Assembly: GCF_023953965.1 (NCBI RefSeq)
Contig: NZ_JAMLIX010000001.1
Coordinates: 1,178,001 to 1,242,000 of the forward strand
Direction: 5' to 3'
DNA from: Bosea sp. (in: a-proteobacteria)
GTDB lineage: Bacteria > Pseudomonadota > Alphaproteobacteria > Rhizobiales > Beijerinckiaceae
Length of the DNA: 64,000 bases
Shown one piece after another: positions 16,789-27,643 of the stretch (position 1 is the stretch's first letter; each line of letters opens with the position of its first letter). The notes beneath the pieces were generated by a model. That model had not been told where the DNA came from. It saw only the letters and a program-made list of their open reading frames with translations, and searched no databases. Both the position numbers and the translations under genes were made by a program.

Positions 16789-18032
16789 CGCGGCCGCTCC
16801 CGCGCCAACATCCGCTTCAGCCCTTCGCTGTCGCCTTCCCGGTGGAGATCGGGCGGCGCATCGGGATCGCGCGCGCGCTCCCGGTCCGCGCGCTCGTGGC
16901 GCGCAGCGTCCTCATAGGCCATGACGATGCGTCGCACCAGTTCATGCCTGACGACGTCGCCTTCCTCGAAGCGGGCATAGCCGACGCCCTCGACATCCTT
17001 GAGCAGCCTCACCGCCTCGACCAGGCCGGAACGCTGGCCCGCGGGTAAGTCGATCTGCGAGGGATCGCCGGTGACGATCATGCGCGAGCCCTCGCCGAGC
17101 CGGGTGAGGAACATCTTCATCTGCATCGAGGTCGCGTTCTGCGCCTCGTCGAGCAGCACCACGGCGTTGCTGAGCGTGCGCCCGCGCATGAAGGCGAGCG
17201 GCGCGATCTCGATCATGCCGGTCTGCAGGCCCCGCTCGACATGGCGCGCCTCCATGAAATCGCCGAGCGCATCGTAGATCGGCCTGAGATAGGGATCGAC
17301 CTTCTCGCGCATGTCGCCGGGCAGGAAGCCGAGCCGCTCGCCGGCCTCCACCGCCGGGCGCGACAGGATCATGCGCTCGACCACGCCCTGCTCGATCAGC
17401 GAGACGGCGTGGCCGACCGCGAGCCAAGTCTTGCCGGTGCCGGCGGGGCCTTCGGCCAGCACGAGCTCGTGGCGCTTGAGCTGGCGCAGATAGGCGTCCT
17501 GCGCGGCGTTGCGGGCCCTTACAGGTCCACGTTTCCTCGTAACGACCGCGTCGAAGGAGGCCTTGCCGGCATCGGCCGTCGGGAAGAGGGAGCGCTGCAC
17601 GTTGCTTTCCTCGATCGCGCCGTCGACCTCGCCCAGCGTGACGGGCGCGCCGGCCTTGGCGCGGGCATAGAGCGTCTTCAGCACGCGCCCGGCCTGCTCG
17701 GCGGTCTCGCGGGCGCCCTTGACGGTGACGTGGTTGCCGTTGGGGCTGACCACGACCCCGAGCCGGCGCTCGAGATGGGCGAGGTTCTGGTCGTACTGGC
17801 CGAAGACGAGGCTGGCGAGGCGGTTGTCGTCGAAGGACAGGACCACCTCGGCCGCCGCCAGCCCGTCGCGGGCTGGCGCGAGGTCGCGCCGCGGATTCCG
17901 GTCCGGCCTCTGCGTCGTCGAATCAGCCTGTGCCAAATGCGTCGCCTCGCTCTCGGCCCGGGGGGCGGATCGCCCGGCCCCGGCGCCCGTTGCCGCCGGG
18001 CAGGAGCGCCCGGCCGGGTCGTCTTCCAGCAT
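16785..18032 (-). CDS. phoH: PhoH-family ATPase
   Basis: A cytosolic P-loop ATPase of about 415 residues, probably an RNA helicase/nuclease-associated factor paired with YbeY. Walker A is EGPAGTGKTW (about residues 195-202), Walker B is VVLLDEAQN, and the sensor-like motif is VTGDPSQIDLP. An N-terminal KH-like segment (RRLGVVVSPNGNHVTVKG) precedes the ATPase. The ATG at 18032 is used; upstream in-frame codons include only a TTG at 18053. The ~50 residues before the KH segment are low complexity, so the true start could be further in. It lies about 65 bases after miaB and overlaps ybeY. Confidence 0.93.
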   Translation of the reverse strand: MLEDDPAGRSCPAATGAGAGRSAPRAESEATHLAQADSTTQRPDRNPRRDLAPARDGLAAAEVVLSFDDNRLASLVFGQYDQNLAHLERRLGVVVSPNGNHVTVKGARETAEQAGRVLKTLYARAKAGAPVTLGEVDGAIEESNVQRSLFPTADAGKASFDAVVTRKRGPVRARNAAQDAYLRQLKRHELVLAEGPAGTGKTWLAVGHAVSLIEQGVVERMILSRPAVEAGERLGFLPGDMREKVDPYLRPIYDALGDFMEARHVERGLQTGMIEIAPLAFMRGRTLSNAVVLLDEAQNATSMQMKMFLTRLGEGSRMIVTGDPSQIDLPAGQRSGLVEAVRLLKDVEGVGYARFEEGDVVRHELVRRIVMAYEDAARHERADRERARDPDAPPDLHREGDSEGLKRMLARERPR

Positions 18033-18098
18033 AACCGGACGCAACGATGTCAACCTGACGACAGGAAGCCGCCCGTCCCCGGCGGAGGCGGGGCGCGC

Positions 18099-19469
18099 TC
18101 AAGCGGCCAGGCCCTTTCCGGCGGCCTCGCCGGGCTCAGGCACCCGGCCGAACAGGGAATTGGTGCTGGTCTTCTCGATCACCACCCGCACGATCTCGCC
18201 GATCCGATTCGATTCGCTCTCGATCTGCACAGCGTGCAGATAGGGCGACTTGCCGGCAAGCTGTCCGGGATAGCGGCCGGGCTTTTCCAGAAGCACATCC
18301 ACCGTGCGCCCGACCATGGCCCGGTTGAACGCCTGCCGGTGGTGCTCGATGCGCTCCTGCAGCCGGTAGAGCCGCTCGTTCATCACCTCGCGCGGAATCT
18401 GCGCTTCCAGATCGGCCGCCGGCGTGCCGGGGCGCGGCGAATAGTTGAAGGAATAGCTGGAGGCAAAGCCGATCTCGTCGACGAGGCGGATCGTCTCCTC
18501 GAAATCGGCGTCGGTCTCGCCGGGGAAGCCGACGATGAAATCCGACGACAGCGCGATATCGGGCCTCGCCTCGCGGATACGCGCGATCAGCCGGCGGTAC
18601 TCGTCGGCGGTATGCCTGCGGTTCATCGCGGCGAGGATGCGGTCCGAGCCCGCCTGCACCGGCAGATGCAGGAAGGGCATCACGGCGGCCAGGTCGCGAT
18701 GGGCGGCGATCAGGTCGTCGTCCATGTCCCTGGGGTGGCTGGTGGTGTAGCGGATGCGGGCGATGCCCGGCACCTCGGCGACGCGGTGCATCAGCCGCGC
18801 CAGGCTCCAGACGGCGCCGTCCGGCCCCTGCCCGTGATAGGCGTTGACGTTCTGGCCGATCAGGGTGACGTCGCGGACGCCGGCCTCGGCCAGCCGCTCG
18901 ACCTCGGCCATGATCTGCGAGACGGGCCGGGAGAATTCGGCACCGCGCGTATAGGGCACGACGCAGAAGGCGCAGAACTTGTCGCAGCCCTCCTGCACCG
19001 TGACGAAGGCGCAGACGCCGCGCGCGCGGATCGCCTGCGGCTTCGGCGCCGGCAGGAAACCGAACTTGTCCTCGGCCGGCAGGTCGGTATCGACGACGCG
19101 GCGCTTGCCCGTCTCTGCCAGCAGCTCCGGCAGGCGGTGATAGGCCTGCGGGCCGACCACGAGATCGACGGCGGGCTGGCGGCGCTGGATCTCGCCCCCC
19201 TCGGCCTGGGCGACGCAGCCGGCGACGACGATCCTGGTCTCCTGGCCTTGCGCGCCTTGCGCCTGCTTCAGCTCGCGCAGCTTGCCGAGCTCGGTATAGA
19301 CCTTCTGCACCGCCCGGTCGCGGATATGGCAGGTGTTGAGCAGGATCAGGTCCGCGCCGTCGGGCGTGGCGGTTTCCTCATAGCCCTGATGGCTCAGGAT
19401 GTCGGCCATGCGCTGACCGTCATAGACGTTCATCTGGCAGCCGAAGGACTTGATGTGGACTTTCTTCAT
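18099..19469 (-). CDS. miaB: tRNA-2-methylthio-N6-dimethylallyladenosine synthase
   Basis: MiaB is a radical-SAM methylthiotransferase that converts i6A37 to ms2i6A37 in tRNAs. The 456-residue protein has the N-terminal UPF0004 domain with its three auxiliary-cluster cysteines (SFGCQMN at C11, LLNTCHIRDRA, VVAGCVAQ), the radical-SAM motif C-x3-C-x2-C (CDKFCAFCVVPYTRG), and a C-terminal TRAM domain (residues ~375-440). The ATG at 19469 gives the usual MKKVHIKSFGCQ start; a TTG further upstream is less likely. It follows plsC closely. Confidence 0.96.
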   Translation of the reverse strand: MKKVHIKSFGCQMNVYDGQRMADILSHQGYEETATPDGADLILLNTCHIRDRAVQKVYTELGKLRELKQAQGAQGQETRIVVAGCVAQAEGGEIQRRQPAVDLVVGPQAYHRLPELLAETGKRRVVDTDLPAEDKFGFLPAPKPQAIRARGVCAFVTVQEGCDKFCAFCVVPYTRGAEFSRPVSQIMAEVERLAEAGVRDVTLIGQNVNAYHGQGPDGAVWSLARLMHRVAEVPGIARIRYTTSHPRDMDDDLIAAHRDLAAVMPFLHLPVQAGSDRILAAMNRRHTADEYRRLIARIREARPDIALSSDFIVGFPGETDADFEETIRLVDEIGFASSYSFNYSPRPGTPAADLEAQIPREVMNERLYRLQERIEHHRQAFNRAMVGRTVDVLLEKPGRYPGQLAGKSPYLHAVQIESESNRIGEIVRVVIEKTSTNSLFGRVPEPGEAAGKGLAA

Positions 19470-19500
19470 CGGCGCGGATCGGGTCTCCAAAACGCATGCT

Positions 19501-20331
19501 TTACTGCGGATCGCGCGGCTTGGGAACGGCCGGGGGCTCCGGGCGGCCGGTGATCGCCTGCCGGCGCGCCTTGCGCACCGATGCCTCGGCGAGGCGGGCG
19601 GCCTCCTTGCGCGAGGTTGCCCTCCCCATCACGATCGGCTCGCCCCAGGTGAGCTCGACGTCGATCGCGCCGCAGTCCAGCACATGCTTCAGATGCGGCC
19701 AGAGCTCGGTGTCGCCGTACCAGGCGAGCGCGGCACGCCCGTCGCGCCCGCCCGGAAGGTTCTGCCGGCCGGTATAGGTGATGGTCAGCGGGTAGACCGT
19801 CACATCCGCCGCCTCGTCGCCCATCGCCCGATGCGCGGCGCCGATCAGGGAGGAGCGGAAGGGCAGGATGCGCGTGCCGTCGCCGGTGGTGCCCTCGGCG
19901 AAGAGCACGACCTCCTCGCCGGCGGCGATGCGCGCGCCCATCGCCTCCGCGACGCCGGCGGTCGCGCCGCGGCGCTGCCGGTCGATATAGACCGTGCGCT
20001 GCAGATCGGCGAGGAAGCCGACCACCGGCCATGTGCCGACCTCGCTCTTGGCGACGAAGGCGAGCTCACGCTCGGCGCCGATGACACCGATATCGAGCCA
20101 GGAGACATGGTTGGCGACGATCAGCGCGCCCGTCCCGGCCGGGGGCGGGCTGCCGCGCACCTGCCGGCGCACGCCCAGGCACCAGCAGGTCAGGCGGTGG
20201 AAGCGCAGCGGCAGGGCGCCCCGCCGCCGCGGCGCGGCGCGCTGGACGACGAGCTGGGCAAGGACGAGGGCCAGCGTGCCGGTGCACAGCGTCGCCAGCC
20301 GCGCCAGCGCGCCGAGGCGCAATCCGGTCAT
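19501..20331 (-). CDS. 1-acyl-sn-glycerol-3-phosphate acyltransferase family protein
   Basis: A 276-residue lysophospholipid acyltransferase (PlsC family), probably membrane-associated, acylating lysophosphatidic acid or a related lysolipid such as lyso-ornithine lipid. The family motifs are NHVSWLD (H-x4-D), the substrate block with TVYIDRQRRG, FAEGTTGDG and a YPLTITYTG block. A hydrophobic N-terminal segment (LATLCTGTLALVLAQLVV) can anchor it. The ATG overlaps the rimI stop by four bases. An OlsA role cannot be separated from PlsC by sequence alone. Confidence 0.88.
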   Translation of the reverse strand: MTGLRLGALARLATLCTGTLALVLAQLVVQRAAPRRRGALPLRFHRLTCWCLGVRRQVRGSPPPAGTGALIVANHVSWLDIGVIGAERELAFVAKSEVGTWPVVGFLADLQRTVYIDRQRRGATAGVAEAMGARIAAGEEVVLFAEGTTGDGTRILPFRSSLIGAAHRAMGDEAADVTVYPLTITYTGRQNLPGGRDGRAALAWYGDTELWPHLKHVLDCGAIDVELTWGEPIVMGRATSRKEAARLAEASVRKARRQAITGRPEPPAVPKPRDPQ

Positions 20332-20825
20332 GCGAGATCGAGCCGCATCGCGATCGCCGTCGCGCGGCTCCCGTCCGGCTTGGGGTAATAGCCCTTGCGC
20401 CGCCCGACCTCGCGGAAGCCGAAATGGCGGTAGAGCCGCTCAGCCGCGAGATTGCCGTCCTCGACCTCGAGGAAGACATGGGCCACGCCCGCTTCGGCGA
20501 GCCGCGCGAGATGAGCGGCGAGCAGCGCGCGGCCGAAGCCGGCGCGGCGGCGGGCCGGTGCGATCACGATGCTCAGGATCTCCGCCTCGTCGGCGGCCTT
20601 GCGCGAGATGACGAAGCCCTCGGGGCCCGTCCCGGCGCCGCCGAAGACGCCATCGGCCGCGACCGCCGGGTCGGCGATGAGGGCCGCGCATTCCGCCGGC
20701 TCCCAGCCGCGGGCGAAACCGCCGCGATGGTGCAGCGCCGCGACATGCCGGGCCTGGCCGGCATCGAGCCGCATCGTCCGGGGCGGGGCCGAATCGGGGT
20801 GGAGCAGTCTGTGGAGCCAATCCAT
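20328..20825 (-). CDS. rimI: Ribosomal-protein-alanine N-acetyltransferase (RimI-like GNAT)
   Basis: A 165-residue GNAT acetyltransferase. The acetyl-CoA loop appears as RRRAGFGRALLAAHL (about 92-106), preceded by the AEILSIVIAP strand, with the C-terminal AAERLYRHFGFREVGRRKGYY segment typical of RimI. RimI acetylates the N-terminus of ribosomal protein S18. The gene follows tsaB, a common pairing in proteobacteria. The start is the ATG at 20825. Longer readings extend into low-complexity sequence that overlaps tsaB. Confidence 0.88.
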   Translation of the reverse strand: MDWLHRLLHPDSAPPRTMRLDAGQARHVAALHHRGGFARGWEPAECAALIADPAVAADGVFGGAGTGPEGFVISRKAADEAEILSIVIAPARRRAGFGRALLAAHLARLAEAGVAHVFLEVEDGNLAAERLYRHFGFREVGRRKGYYPKPDGSRATAIAMRLDLA

Positions 20826-20878
20826 GCCGCCTGTTCGCACAGACTGACGCAAGGGCGACCACCATTTGAAGGATGCGC

Positions 20879-21562
20879 TCACCGTCGCGGCAGGCGGGCT
20901 TTGTCCTGCGGCGTCGTCTCCGGCGCCTTCAGGTAGAGCGGGCGGGGCGGCGCGCTTTCGGGATCGGCGATGAGGCCGAGCCTTGCGACCCAGGCGATGT
21001 CGGGCGCGCGCGCGTCGTCGATCACCAGCGCGTCGAGCCCGATCGCCCAGGCTTCGTTGGCGACCGCCAGCGCCGAGGAGCCGACGAGGCTGACGGGGCC
21101 TGCGCCGATGGCGCGCGCGGCGTCGCGATAAGAGACCTGCCGCAGCGAGACCAGGGGCTTGCCCTCCGCCGTCAGGGCCTGGAACCAGACCTGGCCGTGC
21201 CTGGCATCGAGCGCGGCGGCGATGACGCGGCCCGATTCGCGCCCGATCAGGGGCGCGGCGCAAGCGGCGACGGTGGTGACGCCGACCGCCGGTATGCCCG
21301 CCGCGAAGGCAATCGCGCGCGCCGCGCTGACGCCGACGCGCAGGCCCGTGTAGCTGCCGGGGCCGACGGTGACGGCGACGCGCCCGAGCGAGCCGAAGCC
21401 GCCATCGACCGCCTTCATGACACGCTCGACGAGCGGCATCAGCGCCTCGGCATGGCCGCGCTCCATGGCGAGTTCCTCGCTCGCCAGGGGCTCGGCCTCG
21501 CCGGCTTCCAGCACGCAGGCCGAGCAGGCGCCGAGCGCGGTGTCGATCGCGAGAATGCGCAT
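20879..21562 (-). CDS. tsaB: tRNA threonylcarbamoyladenosine biosynthesis protein TsaB
   Basis: TsaB is the inactive Kae1-like partner that binds TsaD and TsaE for t6A37 synthesis in ANN-decoding tRNAs. The 227-residue protein starts MRILAIDTALGACSACVLE (actin-like phosphate loop). It carries the HAEALMPLVERVM and VTVGPGSYTGLRVGVSAARA motifs that define the family. It lies between nfu and rimI. Confidence 0.95.
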   Translation of the reverse strand: MRILAIDTALGACSACVLEAGEAEPLASEELAMERGHAEALMPLVERVMKAVDGGFGSLGRVAVTVGPGSYTGLRVGVSAARAIAFAAGIPAVGVTTVAACAAPLIGRESGRVIAAALDARHGQVWFQALTAEGKPLVSLRQVSYRDAARAIGAGPVSLVGSSALAVANEAWAIGLDALVIDDARAPDIAWVARLGLIADPESAPPRPLYLKAPETTPQDKARLPRR

Positions 21563-21596
21563 CAGGATGTCATTCCGCGAAAGATTCCACGTTTCG

Positions 21597-22157
21597 TCAA
21601 ATCGCCTCGACCTCGCGCACGTCCGGCAGGAAGTGGCGCAGCAGGTTCTGGATGCCGTGCTTCAGCGTCGCGGTGGAGGAGGGGCAGCCCGAGCAGGAGC
21701 CCTTCATCGCCAGATAGACCGTGCCGTCGCGATAGCCGCGGAAGGTGATGTCGCCGCCGTCGCCGGCGACCGCCGGGCGGATGCGGGTCTCGAGCAGGTC
21801 CTTGATCGTCTCGACGGTCCCGGCATCGGCGGGATCGAAGAACTCGCCCTCCTCGATCACGTCCGCGGCCTCGCCGGCGGCGAGGACCGGGGCGCCCGAC
21901 ATGAAATGCTCCATGATCGCGCCGAGGATGGCGGGCTTGAGATGCGGCCATTCGCCGTCCGATTTGGTGACGGTGATGAAATCGGAGCCAAGGAAGACGC
22001 CCGTGACGCCCGTGACGCCGAAGAGGCGCTGCGCCAGCGGCGAACGCCCGGCCTCGTCGACATCGCGCAGATCGAGCGTGCCGTCTTGCATGACGGCGCG
22101 GCCGGGGAGGAATTTCAGGGTCGCCGGATTCGGCGTGGCTTCGGTCTGGATGAACAT
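21597..22157 (-). CDS. NifU-like Fe-S scaffold/carrier protein (Nfu family)
   Basis: A 186-residue Fe-S cluster carrier. Residues 1-~90 form the N-terminal Nfu domain (MFIQTEATPNPATLKFLPGR). The C-terminal NifU domain (about 105-180) holds the cluster-binding CSGCPSS motif after the LAMKG strand. This two-domain form is the mitochondrial NFU1/alphaproteobacterial type. It acts in the cytosol in late [4Fe-4S] delivery; MiaB, encoded nearby, is one kind of client. A clear GGAGG lies upstream of the ATG. Confidence 0.94.
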   Translation of the reverse strand: MFIQTEATPNPATLKFLPGRAVMQDGTLDLRDVDEAGRSPLAQRLFGVTGVTGVFLGSDFITVTKSDGEWPHLKPAILGAIMEHFMSGAPVLAAGEAADVIEEGEFFDPADAGTVETIKDLLETRIRPAVAGDGGDITFRGYRDGTVYLAMKGSCSGCPSSTATLKHGIQNLLRHFLPDVREVEAI

Positions 22158-22260
22158 GGACTTGCCTCCGGTACCGGCGATTCAAGGTCGCCGTTCCTGG
22201 CTCCGATATAGGCCGCCGGCCGGAATCATTCCAGCGGCATGGAAGCGCGGCGCGATATCG

Positions 22261-22755
22261 TTACGCCAGCGCGTCGATCTCCTCGTCCTCCAGATGCCCC
22301 GGCACGATGGCGACGGGGATCGGGAAGCTCGCCGAGGACTTGCCGGCGAGCGCGCTGACGAGCGGGCCCGGCCCCTCGCGCCCGGTGCCGGCCGCCAGCA
22401 CGAGCAGCGAGATGTCCTCGTCCTCCTCGATCAGCCTGATCAGCTCGTCGGCCTTGTTGCCGATGCGCACGAGCTTCTCGGGCTCGAGCCCGGCCAGGCT
22501 GCGCACCGCCGCCGCCGCCGCCTCGAGCCGCTTCTCGGCCTCGGCGCGTGCCTCGGCCTGCATCATCTCGCCGACGCCGAGCCAGGTTTCATGCTCGGGC
22601 GGGGTGGCGACGCCGAGGAGCACGATCGCCGCACCGACGCGGGCGCAGCGGCGCGCCGCGAAGCGGATCGCCTTGCCGCTCTCCTCGCTGCCGTCGACCA
22701 CGGCGAGGAATTTCGGGCGATGGCCCGTCTCGTAGGACCGCCGTCTCTTGACCAT
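22261..22755 (-). CDS. Universal stress protein family protein
   Basis: A 164-residue UspA-fold protein. The first strand is HRPKFLAVVDGSEESGKAIRFAARRC and the last strands give ISLLVLAAGTGREGPG ... PIPVAIVPGHL. The ATP-binding G-2x-G-9x-G(S/T) pattern is only partly recognisable. The ATG at 22755 gives the normal length. The gene lies downstream of trpS beyond two palindromes and upstream of nfu. Its function is not predictable beyond stress association. Confidence 0.85.
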   Translation of the reverse strand: MVKRRRSYETGHRPKFLAVVDGSEESGKAIRFAARRCARVGAAIVLLGVATPPEHETWLGVGEMMQAEARAEAEKRLEAAAAAVRSLAGLEPEKLVRIGNKADELIRLIEEDEDISLLVLAAGTGREGPGPLVSALAGKSSASFPIPVAIVPGHLEDEEIDALA

Positions 22756-22830
22756 GAACTGTCCTGCCGCCGCTTCGGGAGCGGGCATGGTGGCCTGCGC
22801 CGGGGGGCCGGCGCAAGCCCGCCGGCCTAA

Positions 22831-22877
22831 GCATCGGATACGAAAAGTGGAATCCACTTTTCGGAAAGATCCGATGC
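22831..22877. repeat. Long intergenic palindrome (usp-trpS)
   Basis: A 47-base near-perfect inverted repeat. Outer arms GCATCGGA/TCCGATGC enclose an inner palindrome CGAAAAGTGGA/ATCCACTTTTCG. It does not end in a T-tract in either direction, so it looks like a dispersed palindromic repeat rather than a simple terminator. Confidence 0.75.
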
Positions 22878-22891
22878 TCCGACAATGAGAT

Positions 22892-22931
22892 AGATCATCG
22901 TTATCGCGTCCGACAGGACGCGTGATGATCT
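22892..22931. repeat. Second intergenic hairpin, overlapping the trpS stop
   Basis: Outer arms AGATCATC (22892) and GATGATCT (22924-22931) enclose a GCGTCC-GACA-GGACGC hairpin. The right arm includes two bases of the trpS TAG stop (22930-22932). It is 14 bases from the longer palindrome, and together they fill the gap after trpS. They may stabilise the mRNA 3' end or belong to a composite rhizobial repeat. Confidence 0.7.
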
Positions 22932-23979
22932 AGCGGCTGCGCACGAAGCCGACGATGTCCTTGACCTCGCGCATGATCGGCGCCGCGATCGCATCGGCCC
23001 GGTCCGCGCCCGCGCCGAGGATCGCATCGATATGCCGCGGCTCCGCCAGCAGCCGGCGCATCTCGCCGGCGATGGGAGCGAGCTTGTCGACCGCGAGATC
23101 GGCCAATGCCGTCTTGAAGCCGGAGAACTGGCCGCCGCCGAACTCCCGCAGCACCGCCTCCTTCGACGTGCCGGAAAGGCCGGCATAGATGCCGACGAGG
23201 TTCTCGGCCTCGGGCCGGCCCTCCAGCCCCTTCGCCTCGGAGGGCAGCGCCTCGGGATCGGTCTTGGCCTTGCGGACCTTCTGGGCGATGGCCTCGGCAT
23301 CGTCGGTCAGGTTGATGCGCGAATAATCGGAAGGATCCGATTTCGACATCTTCCTGGTGCCGTCGCGCAGGCTCATCACGCGCGGGGCCGGGCCCTGGAT
23401 CATCGGCTCCGGCAGAGGGAAGAAGCCCTCTTCGCCGGTGCCGAGGCCGAGCTCCGCGATCTGCGCCCCGAAATCGTTGTTGAACTTCTGGGCGATGTCG
23501 CGGGAAAGCTCGAGATGCTGCTTCTGGTCCTCGCCGACCGGCACATGCGTCGCCTTGTAGAGCAGGATGTCGGCCGCCATCAGGTTCGGATAGGCGTACA
23601 AGCCGACCGAGGCGTTCTCGCGGTCCTTGCCGGCCTTTTCCTTGAACTGGGTCATGCGGTTGAGCCAGCCGAGGCGGGCGACGCAGTTGAACACCCAGGC
23701 GAGCTCGGCATGGCCCGGGACCTGGCTCTGGTTGAAGATGATGCTGCTTTTCGGATCGATGCCGGCGGCGATATAGGCCGCCGTGACCTCGCGGATGGCG
23801 CGCTTCAGGTCGGCCGGGTCCTGCCACATGGTGATGGCATGCATGTCGACGACGCAAAACACGCATTCATGCGTCTTCTGCATCGCCACCCAGTTGGTCA
23901 GCGCGCCGAGATAGTTGCCGAGATGCAGCGTCGAGGTCGGCTGCATGCCTGAGAATACGCGCTGATGAAAACCCGACAT
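22930..23979 (-). CDS. trpS: Tryptophanyl-tRNA synthetase
   Basis: A class I aminoacyl-tRNA synthetase charging tRNA-Trp. The 349-residue protein has the HIGH-like motif PTSTLHLGNYLGAL (residues ~13-26), the tryptophan-pocket region LLYKATHVPVGEDQKQHLEL, and the KMSKS loop (TRKMSKSDPSDYSRI). The ATG at 23979 (MSGFHQRVFSGMQPT) gives the standard bacterial N-terminus. It follows murJ by about 46 bases. Confidence 0.97.
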   Translation of the reverse strand: MSGFHQRVFSGMQPTSTLHLGNYLGALTNWVAMQKTHECVFCVVDMHAITMWQDPADLKRAIREVTAAYIAAGIDPKSSIIFNQSQVPGHAELAWVFNCVARLGWLNRMTQFKEKAGKDRENASVGLYAYPNLMAADILLYKATHVPVGEDQKQHLELSRDIAQKFNNDFGAQIAELGLGTGEEGFFPLPEPMIQGPAPRVMSLRDGTRKMSKSDPSDYSRINLTDDAEAIAQKVRKAKTDPEALPSEAKGLEGRPEAENLVGIYAGLSGTSKEAVLREFGGGQFSGFKTALADLAVDKLAPIAGEMRRLLAEPRHIDAILGAGADRADAIAAPIMREVKDIVGFVRSR

Positions 23980-24025
23980 GGGGCGCTCCGTCGTCACGAT
24001 GGAGAAGGGAAGCGGCGCTTCTGGC

Positions 24026-25596
24026 TCAACCCCGCCGCTTGCGCAAGGGGAGAGCGCCGAAGGCCCCGAGCATCCAGCCGGCCGCGCCATAGCTTGCAAG
24101 CCCGCCAAGACAGATGAGGCCGAGCGCGCCGACCCGATGCAGGACCGGCCGGTCGACGGCGAGGGGGCCCGCCAGCAGCGCCATGAGCAATGCGAGCACG
24201 GCGAGCATGATCGCGCTGGCACCGAGGCTGGCGGCGATCGGCCGCAAGCCGGAAAGGCCCGGGCGCCAGATGCGCTGGCGCAGCAGCGCGCCGCCGAGCA
24301 GGAGAGCCTGCGCCACGAAGGCGAGCGTCGCCGCCAGCGCGGCGATCCGCGCCGCATTGCCTGCCCGCGCGAGGCCAAACCCGAACAGGGCCGCGACCGC
24401 GACCGCGACGACGCCGGAGAGAAGCGGCAGGCACGGCGCCCGGCGGGCGAAATAGACCTGGCCGAAGACTTTTGCCGCGACGGCGAAGGGCAGGCCGCAG
24501 CCGAGAGCGGCGAGCGCTGCCGCGGTACGCGCGCGATCGGCGGCATCGAAGCGGCCATGCTCGAACAGCACCGAGACGATCGGATCGGCCAGCGCCACGA
24601 GCGCGGTCGCGGCCGGCAGGGCAAGCGCGAGCCCGAGCGCCAGCGCCTGCCCGAGCAGGGCGTCGGGGCCGTCCCGCTCCGCTGCCAGCGCCATGTCGGA
24701 GAGCACGACGGTGCCCATCGCGACGCCGACGAAGCCGAGCGGGAGCTGGAAGACGCGATCGGCATAATAGAGCGCGGCGACCGCGCCGGGGCCGGTCGAG
24801 GCGATCTGCGTCGCGACCAGGAGGACGAGCTGCGCGGCTGAAGCGGCGATGAGCGTCGCCCCGCCGGTGCGCAGGAAGCGCGTCATGTCCGGCGACCAGC
24901 GCAGGCTCGGGCGCGGCAGGCCGCGACCGCGCAGCGCCATGAGGATCATGGCGAGATGGGCGAGGCCGGTCAGGCTGGTGGCGAGCGCGAGCCAGCGCGC
25001 GCCGACCTCCGGCGCGGTGGCGCGCGCGTGCAGCATGAGGAGCACGGCGAGCAGGATCGCGTTCATCAGCGCAGGCGCCAGCGCCGCGACGGCAAAGCGC
25101 TTCTCGGCGTTGAGCAGCGCCGCCAGCATCGCCGCGAGCGTGGTCAGGAAGAGGAAGGGCAGCATCAGCCTCGTATAGGAGGCCGCCAGCGCCAGCGTTT
25201 CGGGCGCTTGCGCGAAGCCGCCGGCAAGGCCGAGCACGAGCCAGGGCGCGAAGAGCTCGCCAAGCCCGACCAGCACCAGCAGCAGCAGGCTGAGCCGCCC
25301 GGCCGCCGCGCCGGCGAAGTCTTGCGCCGCCGCCGCGCCGCGCTCGCCCTTGATCGCGAGATAGAGCGGCACGAAGGGGGCGTTGAGCCCGCCTTCGCCG
25401 AGCACGCGCCGGACGAGATTGGGCAGGCGCAGCGCCGCGAGAAAAGCGTCCGCCACCGGCCCGCCGCCGAGAAGCCGCGCGATCAGCACGTCGCGCGCGA
25501 AGCCGAGCAGCCGCGAGGCGACCGTGGCGACGCCGACGATCGCCGAATCGCGGGCGAGGCGGGAGGATTCCGGCCCTGATGCGGCCGGCTTCTCCA

Positions 25597-25597
<1 letters not shown>
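24026..25597 (-). CDS. murJ: Lipid II flippase MurJ (MviN)
   Basis: A 523-residue polytopic inner-membrane protein of the MOP superfamily, with about 14 hydrophobic segments, that flips lipid II for peptidoglycan synthesis. The N-terminal signature ATVASRLLGFARDVLIARLLG and the VRRVLGEGGLNAPFVPLYL segment are diagnostic of MurJ/MviN. Its ATG overlaps the hslU stop by one base (TGATG). Confidence 0.95.
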
Positions 25598-26903
<1,306 letters not shown>

Positions 26904-26907
<4 letters not shown>

Positions 26908-27029
26908 AGCTGGCGCTCGCTATTGGGCTTCATCGTCGGATTGCGAAATCGGACGGCTTCGCTGCCGCTCGCCTTTGCGCCGAAGCGGTCGAGCTCCGAG
27001 ACGATCTCGCGGGGGGAAAAGCTGGTCAT
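26904..27029 (-). CDS. 41-residue leader ORF carrying a duplicated HslU N-terminus
   Basis: It starts at an ATG at 27029. Its first 16 residues are identical to those of HslU, and are followed by 25 unrelated residues (GAKASGSEAVRFRNPTMKPN...). The TGA overlaps the hslU GTG start (GTGA). It may be the remnant of a duplication or short insertion that split the original 5' end of hslU, now acting as a translated leader for reinitiation. It lies between hslV (stop at 27074) and hslU. No independent function is claimed. Confidence 0.45.
26982..27029 (-). repeat. Direct repeat copy A (hslU start, upstream copy)
   Basis: This is the upstream near-copy of the first 48 bases of hslU, beginning with ATG. 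It is separated by 74 bases from copy B, which carries the working GTG. The spacer keeps an open frame from copy A into the stop that overlaps copy B. Confidence 0.9.
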
Positions 27030-27073
27030 TGCAGAGAATTGCATCCGGATGAACGGGAGGGCGGCGCCGGCGG

Positions 27074-27643
<570 letters not shown>

